Below, piece by piece: positions 52,612 to 61,176 of a DNA stretch of 64,000 bases (within the stretch, counting starts at the first letter, position 1; the number at the start of each line of letters is the position of its first letter). The position numbers and the translations under genes were made by a program. The notes under the pieces were generated by a model. That model was not told where the DNA came from. It saw only the letters and a program-made list of their open reading frames with translations, and searched no databases. This DNA comes from VXMT01 sp965204835 (lineage in GTDB: Bacteria; Chloroflexota; Dehalococcoidia; UBA2979), in NCBI GenBank assembly GCA_965204835.1, contig OZ242017.1:2480001-2544000 (forward strand), given 5' to 3'.

Positions 52612-52878
52612 CTAGCTCCACCGTTCCGAGGCGGTCTCCCGCTCGAACCGCCCGGCGCGCATCGTCCTGCGCCGGGTGGACTCGTCCAGGATGTCCCACA
52701 GCTCGTCGTTGAAGCGGTCGGCGAACGCATCGAGTTCGCTGGACCCCGGGCCACGGTCGCTGCGCCACGTGCGCACCGTCTCCTGGCCCTCTTCGCTGAG
52801 CTCGACGCTGTCGAGCAGCCGGGAGGTGACGAGGCCGATCACGGCGTTCACCTCGCCCGGGTTCAATGTGATGTTCAT
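52612..52878 (-). CDS. small uncharacterised protein (88 aa)
   Basis: Reads TLNPGEVNAVIGLVTSRLLDSVELSEEGQETVRTWRSDRGPGSSELDAFADRFNDELWDILDESTRRRTMRAGRF, a mostly helical soluble protein without known relatives that I can name. The EGQETVRTWRSD segment roughly parallels AAAIRRWRNDH in its neighbour, so the two may be diverged copies. It heads a short minus-strand run into an enoyl-CoA hydratase gene. Confidence 0.65.
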   Translation of the reverse strand: MNITLNPGEVNAVIGLVTSRLLDSVELSEEGQETVRTWRSDRGPGSSELDAFADRFNDELWDILDESTRRRTMRAGRFERETASERWS

Positions 52879-52961
52879 CGGTCCTGACCTGCCTTCATCA
52901 CGCTCGCTCCTTCGATAGCTCCATGCGGCCCACGCCGCTGCCGTCGTCTCGTTGCCGGGGC

Positions 52962-53723
52962 TTACTCCCCCGTGAACTCCGGATCGCGCCGCTCGACGAA
53001 CGCGTCGACGCCCTCGGCGCGGTCGGCGGTGGTCTGCAGCAACACCGTCAGCTCCAGCTCCAGGCGCAGCGCCTCGGCCAGCGGCACCTCGACGCCGCGC
53101 CGGATCGCCTCCTTCGCGAAGCGCGTCGCGAGCGGACCCCGCGACGCGATCGCCTCCGCGACCGCCTGCACAGCGTCATCGAGGTCGGCCGCGGGCGCCA
53201 CCTCGGAGACGAGGCCGATGCGCAGCGCCTCGGCCGCGTCGATGGTCTCGCCCGTGAGCAGCAGGCGCAGCGCCTGCGCGCGCCCGACCGCCCGAGGCAG
53301 CCGCTGCGTGCCGCCACCGCGCGGCACGTGGCCGCTGCCCGTCTCCGGCATCGCGAACGTCGCGTCCTCGGCGGCTATGCGGATGTCGCACGCGAGCGCG
53401 AGCTCCATGCCCGCCGAGTGCGCCGCGCCGCGGATCGTCACGACGGTCGGCTGCGGCACGTCCGCGAGCGCGTCGAAGCCCGCGCCGATGGGCCCGAGGA
53501 TCTCGCGCAGCATGGCGTCGTCCGCGATCGCGGCCGGGTCCCACCCGCTGCCCAGGCCCGCGCCGGCCGAGGTCACGACCACCACGCGCACCGCCGGGTG
53601 GCTCGCGGTGAGCTCGTCGGCGGCGGCGGTCAGCCCCTCGCTCAGCGCGCGATCGTAGCCGCCGAACGGCGGGTCGACCGTGAGCGTGGCAATGGGGCCG
53701 CTGGCGTCGAGTGTCACGGACAT
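52962..53723 (-). CDS. enoyl-CoA hydratase/isomerase family protein
   Basis: 253-residue crotonase-fold protein. The blocks VTSAGAGLGSGWDPAAIADD, TIRGAAHSAGMELALACDIRIAAEDATFAMPETGSGHVPRGGGTQRLPRAVGRAQALRLLLTGETIDAAEALRIGLV place it in the family. The first loop (GLGSGWDP) differs from the usual FSAGADL, so activity may be other than hydration. ATG 53723 lies 9 bases after TACGAT and has no ribosome-binding site, so its mRNA may be leaderless. It is divergent from the SDR gene. Confidence 0.87.
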   Translation of the reverse strand: MSVTLDASGPIATLTVDPPFGGYDRALSEGLTAAADELTASHPAVRVVVVTSAGAGLGSGWDPAAIADDAMLREILGPIGAGFDALADVPQPTVVTIRGAAHSAGMELALACDIRIAAEDATFAMPETGSGHVPRGGGTQRLPRAVGRAQALRLLLTGETIDAAEALRIGLVSEVAPAADLDDAVQAVAEAIASRGPLATRFAKEAIRRGVEVPLAEALRLELELTVLLQTTADRAEGVDAFVERRDPEFTGE

Positions 53724-53732
53724 GCACCGAGG

Positions 53733-53738
53733 ATCGTA
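53733..53738 (-). promoter_or_regulatory. -10 element of the enoyl-CoA hydratase gene (leaderless layout)
   Basis: TACGAT on the minus strand, 9 bases before the ATG at 53723, with no Shine-Dalgarno sequence between. Confidence 0.4.
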
Positions 53739-53849
53739 CGGACGCCCGATCGAGGGCGTCAACGTGCGCGCCTCGCGGACGGCATCGCCCGTGCCGTCGC
53801 TGGACGGGGTAGCCTATCGCTGCGAGGATTCCCAGCGGACGGAGCGGGC

Positions 53850-54614
53850 ATGGACCTGGAGCTGGCCGGACGTTCGGTCATCGTCACCGGCGCGAGCCGC
53901 GGCATCGGCCTCTCGATCGCCGAGGCGTTCGCCGCCGAGGGCGCGCGCCTCACGATCTGCGCCCGCGGCGCGGAGGGCCTCGAGGCCGCCCGCGCCCGCC
54001 TCGCCGGCAGCGGCGCAGAGGTCGTGGCCGTGCAGGCCGACATCATGGACGAGGGCGACTGCGCCCGTGTCGTCGAGGCGGCGGTCGAGGCTCACGGCGG
54101 CGTCAACGCGCTCGTGAACAACGCCGGTGGCCGGGCCGGCGAGGGCGGGGCCGAGGCCGTGCTGCGCGGCACCATCGAGGTCAACGCGGTCACCGCGTTC
54201 CGGCTCGCCGAGCTGGCGCGCCCGCACCTCGCGGCATCGCCGAACGGCGGCGCGATCGTCAACATCTCCTCGATCTACGGCCGCGAGAGCGGCGGCGGGG
54301 TGGCGTACAACGCGGGCAAGGCCGCGCAGATCGCCATCTCCAAGGCGCTCGCGCTCGACTGGATCGCGGACGGCATCCGCGTCAACAGCGTTGCGCCCGG
54401 CTCGATCGCGTTCGAGGGCGGCTCGTGGGGCCGCCGCCTCCGCGACGACCCGGATGGGATGGCGCGCTTCATCGAGCAGGAGATCCCCGGGGGCCGCTTC
54501 GGCCGCCCCGAGGAGGTGGCGGCGGTGGTGGTGTTCCTCGCCTCGCCTCGCGCCTCGTGGGTGCTCGGCGCGACGGTCAACGTCGACGGCGGGCAGTCGA
54601 GGTCGAACATCTAG
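53850..54614 (+). CDS. SDR-family oxidoreductase
   Basis: 254-residue short-chain dehydrogenase/reductase. The cofactor loop is VTGASRGIGLSIAEAF, the NNAGGRAGEGG stretch follows, and the catalytic Ser-Tyr-Lys set is ISSIYGRESGGGVAYNAGKAAQ. The C terminus PGGRFGRPEEVAAVVVFLASPRASWVLGATVNVDGG is standard for 3-oxoacyl-ACP-reductase-like SDRs. The substrate is unknown. ATG 53850 follows GGAGCGGG; the long upstream frame is not coding. Confidence 0.9.
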   Translation: MDLELAGRSVIVTGASRGIGLSIAEAFAAEGARLTICARGAEGLEAARARLAGSGAEVVAVQADIMDEGDCARVVEAAVEAHGGVNALVNNAGGRAGEGGAEAVLRGTIEVNAVTAFRLAELARPHLAASPNGGAIVNISSIYGRESGGGVAYNAGKAAQIAISKALALDWIADGIRVNSVAPGSIAFEGGSWGRRLRDDPDGMARFIEQEIPGGRFGRPEEVAAVVVFLASPRASWVLGATVNVDGGQSRSNI

Positions 54615-54653
54615 CCGCGGGGCGGTACAGTCTCTGCGGTCACGGAGGAAGCG

Positions 54654-55064
54654 ATGCGGTTCACACGCGCGGATCTGCCCGGCATCCTGATCGCGGGCCT
54701 CGCCGGTCCGTTGCTGATGCTGCTCTTCCTGGCGGCGTTTGAGACGTGGGGCCACCACGGCACGCCGCTCATGGGCGCGATGGGCTCTAACCTCGGCGTC
54801 GCGGTTGGGCTCGCGGCGGTGTTCTCGCGCTTCATCCGCAAGTGGGACTGGCCGCTCGCCTTCGTCGGCGTGGTCCTCATCTCCGTCGCGTCGGTGTACT
54901 GGGCGCAGAAGAGCGGCAACGACGGCACGCAACTCGCGACCGCGCTGAAGTGGCTCGGCGTGATCGGCTTCGTCGGCCTCAACATCGCCGTGCTCTGGCA
55001 GATCCTGCTCAACGGCATCTGGCCGATCGTGGAGCGCTTCGAAGCGCGACGCGCCGGCGAGTAG
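54654..55064 (+). CDS. uncharacterised four-helix membrane protein
   Basis: 136-residue protein with hydrophobic segments at about 10-28, 45-60, 68-85 and 98-118 (GILIAGLAGPLLMLLFLAAF, LGVAVGLAAVFSRF, LAFVGVVLISVASVYWAQ, LGVIGFVGLNIAVLWQILL). No family is recognised. The start has GGAGGAAGCG just upstream. It is followed 10 bases later by the 328-residue gene. Confidence 0.7.
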   Translation: MRFTRADLPGILIAGLAGPLLMLLFLAAFETWGHHGTPLMGAMGSNLGVAVGLAAVFSRFIRKWDWPLAFVGVVLISVASVYWAQKSGNDGTQLATALKWLGVIGFVGLNIAVLWQILLNGIWPIVERFEARRAGE

Positions 55065-55074
55065 CACACGGCGC

Positions 55075-56061
55075 ATGACCAACGCCCCCGACGCAGGCGC
55101 GCCAACCGCCTCCCGTCAGCAGCACCTCGCGCTCTCCATGCTCGCCGGCTGGATGAGCGAGCGCTGGTTCCGCACCTTCCGCCCTCGCCTCGACGAGCCG
55201 ACGGCCTTCGACGCGCTGATCGCGCGCCGCGAGGCGCGCATCGGCGTCACGCTCGGCCTGCTCTGGGGCGGCGACCCCGCGCCGAACGCGACGCAGCTGG
55301 AGTCGCAGCTCAACGCGGACCTCGACGACGACCCCGGCGCGTACGCGCTGTGGGTGCCGCCCGGCGGCGAGCTGCCCGGCGAGGAGCCCGGCCTCTCCTC
55401 GCTGCGCCTCATGGCTTCGCGGGGCTTCGGCGGGCTCGAACCGGCGCAGCGCCGCGAGCTGCGCCTGCCCGTCACGCTCGCGCTCGCCAAGGTCGACGAC
55501 GAGGGCGCGTACGTCTCCGTCACCGGCCCGCTCGCGGCCGAGTGGACCACGCTCTCCGAGGGCATCATGGGCGCATACCACCTCGACGCCCGCGCGCTGC
55601 GGCGCATCCCGGAGGAGCGCGCCGAGCTCGACATCGTGCTCACGCGCCTCCGCGACCTCGCGGCCGCGCTCAACGTCGAGGAGGTCGTGCCGGCCGAGGT
55701 GCACGACTACTGGCTCGTCTCCCGCCTCCCCCTCGACGAGCCGCGCGGCGCGACGGTCTTCGGGGCCGCGCCCGACTTCGACCCCTCGGACGGCGCCGTG
55801 GTGCGCCGCGAGCTGCGACGCCAGCTACGCCGCGCCGACGAACAGCGCGAGGCGGCGCGGGCCGCGGGCGAGGAGGTGGAGATGACTGCCGTGCTCATCG
55901 GCGCGCCGCTCCCGCACATCGGCGAGGAGCTGGTAACGGCGTCGTTGCGGGGGATGAGCCCCGCGGCGTACGGCGGCACGGACCTCGTTGCGCTCGTCGC
56001 GGACGGCTCGGTGCGCCAGGTCCTCCAGCCGCGCTCGCTGCCGTGGGAGACCCAGCGCTAG
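55075..56061 (+). CDS. uncharacterised protein (328 aa)
   Basis: Soluble 328-residue protein I do not recognise. It has an Arg/Ala-rich body with LRLPVTLALAKVDDEGAYVSVTGPLAAEWTTLSEGIMGAYHLDARALRRIPEERAELDIVLTRLRDLAAALNVEEVVPAEVHDYW, a hydrophobic-free N terminus, and a basic helix before the tail (RRELRRQLRRADEQREAARAAGEEVEM). Codon usage matches the surrounding genes. It follows the four-helix membrane protein and converges with the degenerate SDR pair, overlapping by 4 bases. Confidence 0.6.
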   Translation: MTNAPDAGAPTASRQQHLALSMLAGWMSERWFRTFRPRLDEPTAFDALIARREARIGVTLGLLWGGDPAPNATQLESQLNADLDDDPGAYALWVPPGGELPGEEPGLSSLRLMASRGFGGLEPAQRRELRLPVTLALAKVDDEGAYVSVTGPLAAEWTTLSEGIMGAYHLDARALRRIPEERAELDIVLTRLRDLAAALNVEEVVPAEVHDYWLVSRLPLDEPRGATVFGAAPDFDPSDGAVVRRELRRQLRRADEQREAARAAGEEVEMTAVLIGAPLPHIGEELVTASLRGMSPAAYGGTDLVALVADGSVRQVLQPRSLPWETQR

Positions 56062-56570
56062 CCTGCCAGCGCCTCCGACAGCGCCCCCACGAGGTCACCC
56101 GCGGCATCGCCGGCGACGACCGCGACGCCCCGCGCACGCCACTCCGCGCTCAACGCCTCGGCGAGCGCCACGAGCGCGGCGTCGCCATCGGTCGGCACAG
56201 GCAGCAGCACGACCCCCGCGCCACGCGCGGCCATCCGCGCCGCCGCGGCCCGCGCGAGCACGTCGGGCGGGTCGGCGGGGGGGAGCGGCGTAACGACCGC
56301 GTCGAGCGGTGCGAGGCCGGCCTCGAGGTCTTCGAGCGCCGAGGCGACGGCGGCCTCGTCGGCGAGGTCGAGGGTGAGCGCGCGGCCCTCGTGGCCGAAC
56401 GTCCAGCACTCGTTGAGGATCGAGTTGGCCGTGACCTCCTCGGCAAGCTCGGCGCGGCGCGTCGTCACGCTCACCGCCGCGCCGGCCTCCGCGAGCACCA
56501 CGGCGAGCGCGCGCCCGTCCGGCTCGCGCACCCCGGCGACGAGGACGTGACGGCCGTCGAGGGCGCTCAC
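56058..56570 (-). CDS. SDR-related Rossmann protein without catalytic residues (170 aa)
   Basis: Begins GRHVLVAGVREPDGRALAVVLAEAGAAVSVTTRR, a Rossmann start with a degraded glycine loop, and continues to a Pro-rich VTPLPPADPPDV. It lacks the YxxxK motif and the SDR C-terminal half, so it is only about two thirds of an SDR. GTG 56570 overlaps the stop of the gene before it, suggesting coupling with that other degenerate SDR. A nucleotide-binding or structural role is possible; an enzyme role is unlikely. Confidence 0.6.
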   Translation of the reverse strand: MSALDGRHVLVAGVREPDGRALAVVLAEAGAAVSVTTRRAELAEEVTANSILNECWTFGHEGRALTLDLADEAAVASALEDLEAGLAPLDAVVTPLPPADPPDVLARAAAARMAARGAGVVLLPVPTDGDAALVALAEALSAEWRARGVAVVAGDAAGDLVGALSEALAG

Positions 56571-57322
56571 GGGGCGTCGGCTGCAGAGAGCACGCGGCCC
56601 GTCATGCCGGCGGCGGGGCTCGACGCGACGTGCACCGCGAGGCGTGCGAGGGCATCCGACTCGGCCGCGTCGGCGTCGGCGATGGCATTGGCGAGGTTCC
56701 CGGCAGCGGCGTCGAGCGCGACGGCTCCTCGGAGCAGCGTGGTGATCGCGACATCGGGCTCGTCGTGTTCGGTCACGAGGGTGCGGGCGAGGCCGAGCGT
56801 GGCGGCGCACGCGAGGGCGTACACGCCCGCGCCGGGCGCGGGTTGGTCGCCGAGCGCGTGCGTCACGATCAGCAGGTTGCCTCGCCCGCCGCGCCGGAAC
56901 TCGCCGAACGCGGCGCGCGCGACGTAGGCGTGGGCGTAGCAGTTCATCGTCATCGCCTGTGCGAGCTGCACCTCGGACGTGTCGGCCATGGTCTGCGGCA
57001 TCGGCTCGTCGGCAGCGCTCACGACGATGTCGAGGCCGCCGAGCTCCTTCGCCACCTGGCGCGTGGTGACGCGCGCGTTCTGGCCCAGCGTCACGTCCAG
57101 CGCGTAGGTCATGGCGGTGCGGCCGAGCTCGCGCAGCTCGCGCTGCAGCCGCCGCGCGGTCAGGACGCCCTCGTCGGGTCGCATCACGGCCAGCGCCACG
57201 TCGGCCCCCGCCGCGCCGAGCGCCGAGGCGACCGCGGCGCCGGTCGTGGTCTCGACGCCCACGACGAGGGCCTTGCGGCCCGCGAGGGGCGCGTCGGTGG
57301 GCTGGGCGTCCGCGTTGGTCAT
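56567..57322 (-). CDS. SDR-family protein with altered active site
   Basis: 251-residue SDR-like protein. The cofactor strand reads ALVVGVETTTGAAVASALGAAGADVALAV (the TGxxxGIG loop is replaced), and GGLDIVVSAADEP stands where NNAG belongs. The catalytic Tyr-x3-Lys reads VYALACAAT with Cys in place of Lys, and the Ser strand is LLIVTHALG. NADPH binding and catalysis are therefore doubtful. A TACGAT at 57343-57348 and GGAGCAGCG upstream of the ATG give a normal start. It is followed by the shorter, more decayed relative. Confidence 0.7.
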   Translation of the reverse strand: MTNADAQPTDAPLAGRKALVVGVETTTGAAVASALGAAGADVALAVMRPDEGVLTARRLQRELRELGRTAMTYALDVTLGQNARVTTRQVAKELGGLDIVVSAADEPMPQTMADTSEVQLAQAMTMNCYAHAYVARAAFGEFRRGGRGNLLIVTHALGDQPAPGAGVYALACAATLGLARTLVTEHDEPDVAITTLLRGAVALDAAAGNLANAIADADAAESDALARLAVHVASSPAAGMTGRVLSAADAP

Positions 57323-57358
57323 CGCTGCTCCGTCACCGATCCATCGTAGCGGCGTGGG

Positions 57359-58192
57359 TCAGGCGTGGAAGGCCCCCGCCGCGACGCCCACCAGCACCGC
57401 CGCGCCGAGCGCGAAGCGGTACCACGCGAACACCGCGAGGCCATAGCGGCGGAGGAAGCGCAGCAGCCCGCCGATCACGAGCATGCCCGTGGCGAACGCC
57501 ACCAGCGCCCCGAGCGCCATCGGACCCCACACGACCGCGGAGTGGTCCTCGACGGCGTCGTTGACGAGCAGCGCGAGGGAGCCAGCGGTGATCGGCGCCG
57601 AGAGCAGGAACGAGAACCGCGCAGCCGCGTGACGCCCCAGGCCCGCCATCCTGCCCGCAGTCATCGTGATGCCGGAGCGCGAGGTGCCCGGGATGACCGC
57701 CACCGCCTGCGCCACCCCGACGAACAGCGCGGTCGGGCCGTCGACGTCGCGCACCCTCCGGTCGGTGCGGCCTCGGCTATCGGCGAACCACATCAGCGCG
57801 CCCACGGCGATCAGCATCACCCCGACGACGGCCGGCTGGCGGAACCCCTCGCCCGCGAGGCCCTGGACGACTGCCCCCGCCGCGAACGCCGGGATCGAGG
57901 CCAGTGCGAGCAGCAGCGCGAGCCGGCCGCGGCCTCGCCAGCGGCGCAGCGCGAGCCCGTGCCTGCCGAGCTCGCGGCGGGCGGCGAGCGCCATGATCGA
58001 CCAGTCATCGCGGAAGTAGACCAGCACCGCCAGCAGTGTCCCGCCGTGCAGCGCCGCGTCGTACGAGGCGTCGTTGGCGCGGTCACCCACCAGCTCGGCC
58101 GCGAGGACGAGGTGGCCCGACGACGAGATCGGCAGGAACTCGGTCAGCGCCTGGATGACGCCGAAGACCACCGCGTAGACGTACTCTCCCAC
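57359..58192 (-). CDS. uppP: undecaprenyl-diphosphatase
   Basis: Recycles the undecaprenyl carrier for cell-wall synthesis. The two conserved active-site blocks are EFLPISSSGHLVLAAELVG and PGTSRSGITMTAGRMAGLGRHAAARFSFLLSAPITAG. The 277-residue membrane protein has about eight hydrophobic segments. It precedes the MBL gene on the minus strand (35 bases apart), and its end abuts the SDR promoter. Confidence 0.95.
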   Translation of the reverse strand: MGEYVYAVVFGVIQALTEFLPISSSGHLVLAAELVGDRANDASYDAALHGGTLLAVLVYFRDDWSIMALAARRELGRHGLALRRWRGRGRLALLLALASIPAFAAGAVVQGLAGEGFRQPAVVGVMLIAVGALMWFADSRGRTDRRVRDVDGPTALFVGVAQAVAVIPGTSRSGITMTAGRMAGLGRHAAARFSFLLSAPITAGSLALLVNDAVEDHSAVVWGPMALGALVAFATGMLVIGGLLRFLRRYGLAVFAWYRFALGAAVLVGVAAGAFHA

Positions 58193-58226
58193 CGGTGTCC
58201 TCGGGCGCTGCGCCGCGCGGGCGGCG

Positions 58227-59072
58227 CTACAGGGCTTCCCAGCGGTAGCCGCCCTCGACCTCGCGGACCTTGCCGAGGCTGAGGATCGGGAAGTGGCCTC
58301 CGCTCACGATCGCGTCGTGCTCCACGGCGAGGCGCGCCAGCTTCGCGCGCGACCGGCTCGTCTCCGCCTTGTCGATGTCGACGCCCGGCACCCAGTCGTG
58401 CCGTTCGAGGTGCACCGGGTGGTGCGCGGCGTCGCCGAGCAGCACCAGGTGCTCGCCCTGCGAGGCGACCATCACGCTGACGTGGCCCGGCGTGTGCCCC
58501 GGCGTGGGGATGAGCGTGACGTGGTCGCTGACGGCGTGCTCGCCCTCGGTGGTCTCGACGCGGCCTGCCTCGACCACGGGGTTGATGCGGAAGCGCGCCG
58601 CCTCCGCCAGCGGGTTGTCGTCGGCGGCCGGGCTCGTCCAGTACTCCAGCTCCGCGCGCGCGACGTAGAACGTGGCGTTGGGGAACGTGAGCGCGTCGTT
58701 GCGCGACTCGTCGACGTTCCAGCCGGTGTGGTCCATGTGCAGGTGCGTGTGGATCACGATGTCGATGTCGTCCGGGGAGACGCCGATCTCCTCGAGGCGC
58801 TGCGGCAGCTCGCCGCCGCCGGGCACGCCCATCTCGCGGCCGGGCGGGCCATATCCCGTGTCGACCAGCGTGTAGTGGCCGTCGCCGCGGATCAGGAACG
58901 TGCCGAAGTTGAACGGCACGGGGTCGGTCGGCGACGTGATCCCGATCGCCCGCGTCCACTCGTCGGGGTCGACCTCGTGGAAGAAGCCGTCGAGCTCACG
59001 GTCGGGGGCGCCGTCGCTCAGCGCGGCGATGTCGAGACCGCCGATGGTGAAGCTCTCGCTCAGTCGTGACAT
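58227..59072 (-). CDS. metallo-beta-lactamase-fold hydrolase
   Basis: 281-residue MBL protein with the metal-binding set HTHLHMDHTG, PGHTPGHVS, LGDAAHHP and SGGHFP. The N-terminal GGLDIAALSDGAPDRELDGFFHEVDPDEW and the central ARAELEYWTSPAAD match quorum-quenching-lactonase-like and related proteins, but substrate is unknown. ATG 59072 has GGGAGGT upstream; a longer frame extends past it without conservation. Confidence 0.85.
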   Translation of the reverse strand: MSRLSESFTIGGLDIAALSDGAPDRELDGFFHEVDPDEWTRAIGITSPTDPVPFNFGTFLIRGDGHYTLVDTGYGPPGREMGVPGGGELPQRLEEIGVSPDDIDIVIHTHLHMDHTGWNVDESRNDALTFPNATFYVARAELEYWTSPAADDNPLAEAARFRINPVVEAGRVETTEGEHAVSDHVTLIPTPGHTPGHVSVMVASQGEHLVLLGDAAHHPVHLERHDWVPGVDIDKAETSRSRAKLARLAVEHDAIVSGGHFPILSLGKVREVEGGYRWEAL

Positions 59073-59152
59073 GGGGACCTCCCAGCCGGTGTCAGGCTGT
59101 CGCGCAAGGCAGCATACCCGCAGCGAGCGCTGCGCCGGGCGGATCCCCCCGG

Positions 59153-59182
59153 TTGCCGCCTCGATCGGGCCAGCAATATCAT
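59153..59182 (+). promoter_or_regulatory. promoter of the ilvE-type gene
   Basis: -35 TTGCCG (59153-59158), an 18-base spacer and -10 TATCAT (59177-59182). It would start transcription near 59189, about 30 bases before the ATG. Confidence 0.5.
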
Positions 59183-59218
59183 CGAGGGCGTGCCGGCGCG
59201 GACCGCGCCGGGGAACGG

Positions 59219-60166
59219 ATGGCGTTCGTGGCGACACCCCTGGCGTTCCTGCGCGGCGAGTTCGTGCCGCTGGCCGAGGCCCGGATCAACGTGATGACCC
59301 ATGCCTTCAACTACGGCACCGCCGTATTCGAGGGCGTCCGCGGCAACTGGAACGGCGACGAGCGGCAGCTCTTCCTCTTCCGCGTCCGCGAGCACGTCGA
59401 GCGCCTCCGCCAGAGCGCCAAGATCATGCGCATGGAGCTGCACTACTCCGACGACGAGGTCGTCGAGTTCATCGAGCAGCTCGCCGAGCGCTCCGGCTAC
59501 GAGGAAGACGTCTACATCCGCCCCATCGTCTACAAGTCCTCCGAGGTCATCGGCGTGCGCCTCCACGACCTCGAGGACGACTTCCTGCTCTACATCGCGC
59601 CCTTCGGCGCATACCTGGACCCCGACGCTGGTGCGCGCTGCGTCACCTCGTCGTGGCGGCGCGTCGACGACACCTCGATCCCGGCGCGGGCGAAGGTGAA
59701 CGGGTTGTACGTGAACAACGCCATGGCGAAGACCGAGGCGCAGCTCTCCGGCTTCGACGAGGCAATCCTGCTCAACCCCGACGGCCATGTCTCCGAGGGC
59801 TCGGGCGAGAACATCGTGATCATCCGTAACGGCAAGCTGATCACGCCCGGCCCGCAGGACAACATCCTCGAGGGCATCACGCTCGACACCGTGCTGCAGA
59901 TGGCGACCGAGGACCTCGGGCTCGAGGTGCAGGTGCGCACCATCGACCGCACCGAGCTCTACATCGCGAGCGAGGTGTTCATGACCGGCACCGCCGCCCA
60001 CGTCACCCCCGTGACCGAGGTCGACCGCGTCGCGGTCGGCGACGGGCGCCCCGGCCCCATCACGAAGCAGCTCCAGGACCGCTACTTCAACGCCATCACC
60101 GGCCGCATGCCGCAGTACGCCGACTGGCTCACGCCCGTCTACTCGAGCGCGCCGGTCCGGGCATGA
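59219..60166 (+). CDS. ilvE: branched-chain amino acid aminotransferase
   Basis: Class IV PLP aminotransferase of 315 residues. The PLP lysine is Lys159 in IPARAKVNGLYVNNAMAKTEA. The blocks MTHAFNYGTAVFEGVRG, GFDEAILLNPDGHVSEGSGENIVII and FMTGTAAHVTPVTEVDRV are characteristic of IlvE. It carries the final step of Leu, Ile and Val synthesis, matching ilvB further downstream. ATG 59219 has only a weak ribosome-binding site but follows a good promoter. Confidence 0.94.
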   Translation: MAFVATPLAFLRGEFVPLAEARINVMTHAFNYGTAVFEGVRGNWNGDERQLFLFRVREHVERLRQSAKIMRMELHYSDDEVVEFIEQLAERSGYEEDVYIRPIVYKSSEVIGVRLHDLEDDFLLYIAPFGAYLDPDAGARCVTSSWRRVDDTSIPARAKVNGLYVNNAMAKTEAQLSGFDEAILLNPDGHVSEGSGENIVIIRNGKLITPGPQDNILEGITLDTVLQMATEDLGLEVQVRTIDRTELYIASEVFMTGTAAHVTPVTEVDRVAVGDGRPGPITKQLQDRYFNAITGRMPQYADWLTPVYSSAPVRA

Positions 60167-60168
60167 CT

Positions 60169-60191
60169 GCCGCGGCCCCGCGCGCCGCGGC
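60169..60191 (+). terminator. GC-rich hairpin after ilvE
   Basis: Perfect 7-base stem GCCGCGG/CCGCGGC directly after the stop codon with a GC-rich loop. It has no U-tract. Confidence 0.4.
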
Positions 60192-60214
60192 CGCCCCGCA
60201 TCGCGGATAGGCCA

Positions 60215-61111
60215 ATGCGATACCGGCCCTCGCGCGCGCTCGGGCTTCTCGTCGGGAGCGTGCTCGCGCTGTGGGCGGCGAGCGTCGCGGTCCTGTTGCT
60301 CACCTTCGGCGTGCAGTCGGGGATCGGCCTGCTCGCCTTCCTCGCGTACGCGGGGGCCATCGGGGCGGGCGTGCTCGCCGCGCTCTTCACGTACTGGAGC
60401 TACGCGCTCGCCACGCTCGCCTACGACCTCGACCGCAACGCACTCGTCATCCGGTGGGGCCTCACCGAGCAGGTCATCCCCCTGGGCGCCATCGAACGGC
60501 TCGTACCCGGCACGGAGGTCGAGGAGGCCCCGGTGCGCGGCGTGACGTGGTGGGGCTGCCGCGTCGGGCGGGCCGACACCGAGGTGTTCGGCCCCGTGCT
60601 CGTCTACTCCACCGCGCAGGTGCCGGAGCAGGTGCTCTACGTCGGCACGGCGGAGCGCACGTACGCGATCACGGTCGAGGACCCCGCGGACTTCGCCCGG
60701 CAGGTCGTGCTCCGGCAGGAACTGGGCCCGACGGCCGAGGTGGACCACCACGTCCGGCACACCTACTCCGACGTGCTCAGCATCATCGGCGACCGCACGG
60801 CCGTCGTGCTCGCGGCGCTGGCGACGGCGGCCGGGGCGGCTGTCTGGCTGCAGGTCGCGCTCCGCTACGGCGCGCTGCCCGAGACGTTCCACGCCTCGTT
60901 CCCGCCCGGCCGCGAGGCCCCGATCGGCGAGCTCGCGGGGCCGTCGAGCATCCTCGAGGTACCCCAGGCCGGCACCGCGATCCTCCTCACGGGGCTCCTC
61001 GCCGCGCTGGTCCTGCATCGCTGGGAGCGCGTCGCGTCCCGGCTCGTGCTCGCCGCCTGCGCCGCGCTGCAGGTGCTGTTCATCGCCGCCACGGCCATCG
61101 CCATCGGCTGA
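60215..61111 (+). CDS. membrane protein with PH-like domain
   Basis: 298-residue protein. Two membrane helices (GLLVGSVLALWAASVAVLLLTFGV, IGLLAFLAYAGAIGAGVLAALFTYW) precede a bacterial PH-like domain (ALATLAYDLDRNALVIRWGLTEQVIPLGAIERLVPG...VLVYSTAQ...QVLYVGTAERTYAITVEDPADFARQVV). Further helices follow. The domain call is from the strand pattern, not a motif. It leads 65 bases later into the geranylgeranyl-reductase-like gene. Confidence 0.65.
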   Translation: MRYRPSRALGLLVGSVLALWAASVAVLLLTFGVQSGIGLLAFLAYAGAIGAGVLAALFTYWSYALATLAYDLDRNALVIRWGLTEQVIPLGAIERLVPGTEVEEAPVRGVTWWGCRVGRADTEVFGPVLVYSTAQVPEQVLYVGTAERTYAITVEDPADFARQVVLRQELGPTAEVDHHVRHTYSDVLSIIGDRTAVVLAALATAAGAAVWLQVALRYGALPETFHASFPPGREAPIGELAGPSSILEVPQAGTAILLTGLLAALVLHRWERVASRLVLAACAALQVLFIAATAIAIG

Positions 61112-61176
61112 GCCGCCGCGCCCGCCGCCTGACCGCAAGCGCGCCCACGCCTACCATCGGCAGCGAGGAGCGAGCC

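Noticed and set aside
59060..61138. 692-codon minus-strand frame opposite ilvE
   Set aside because: Shadow of ilvE and its neighbour; no motif and improbable amino acid composition.
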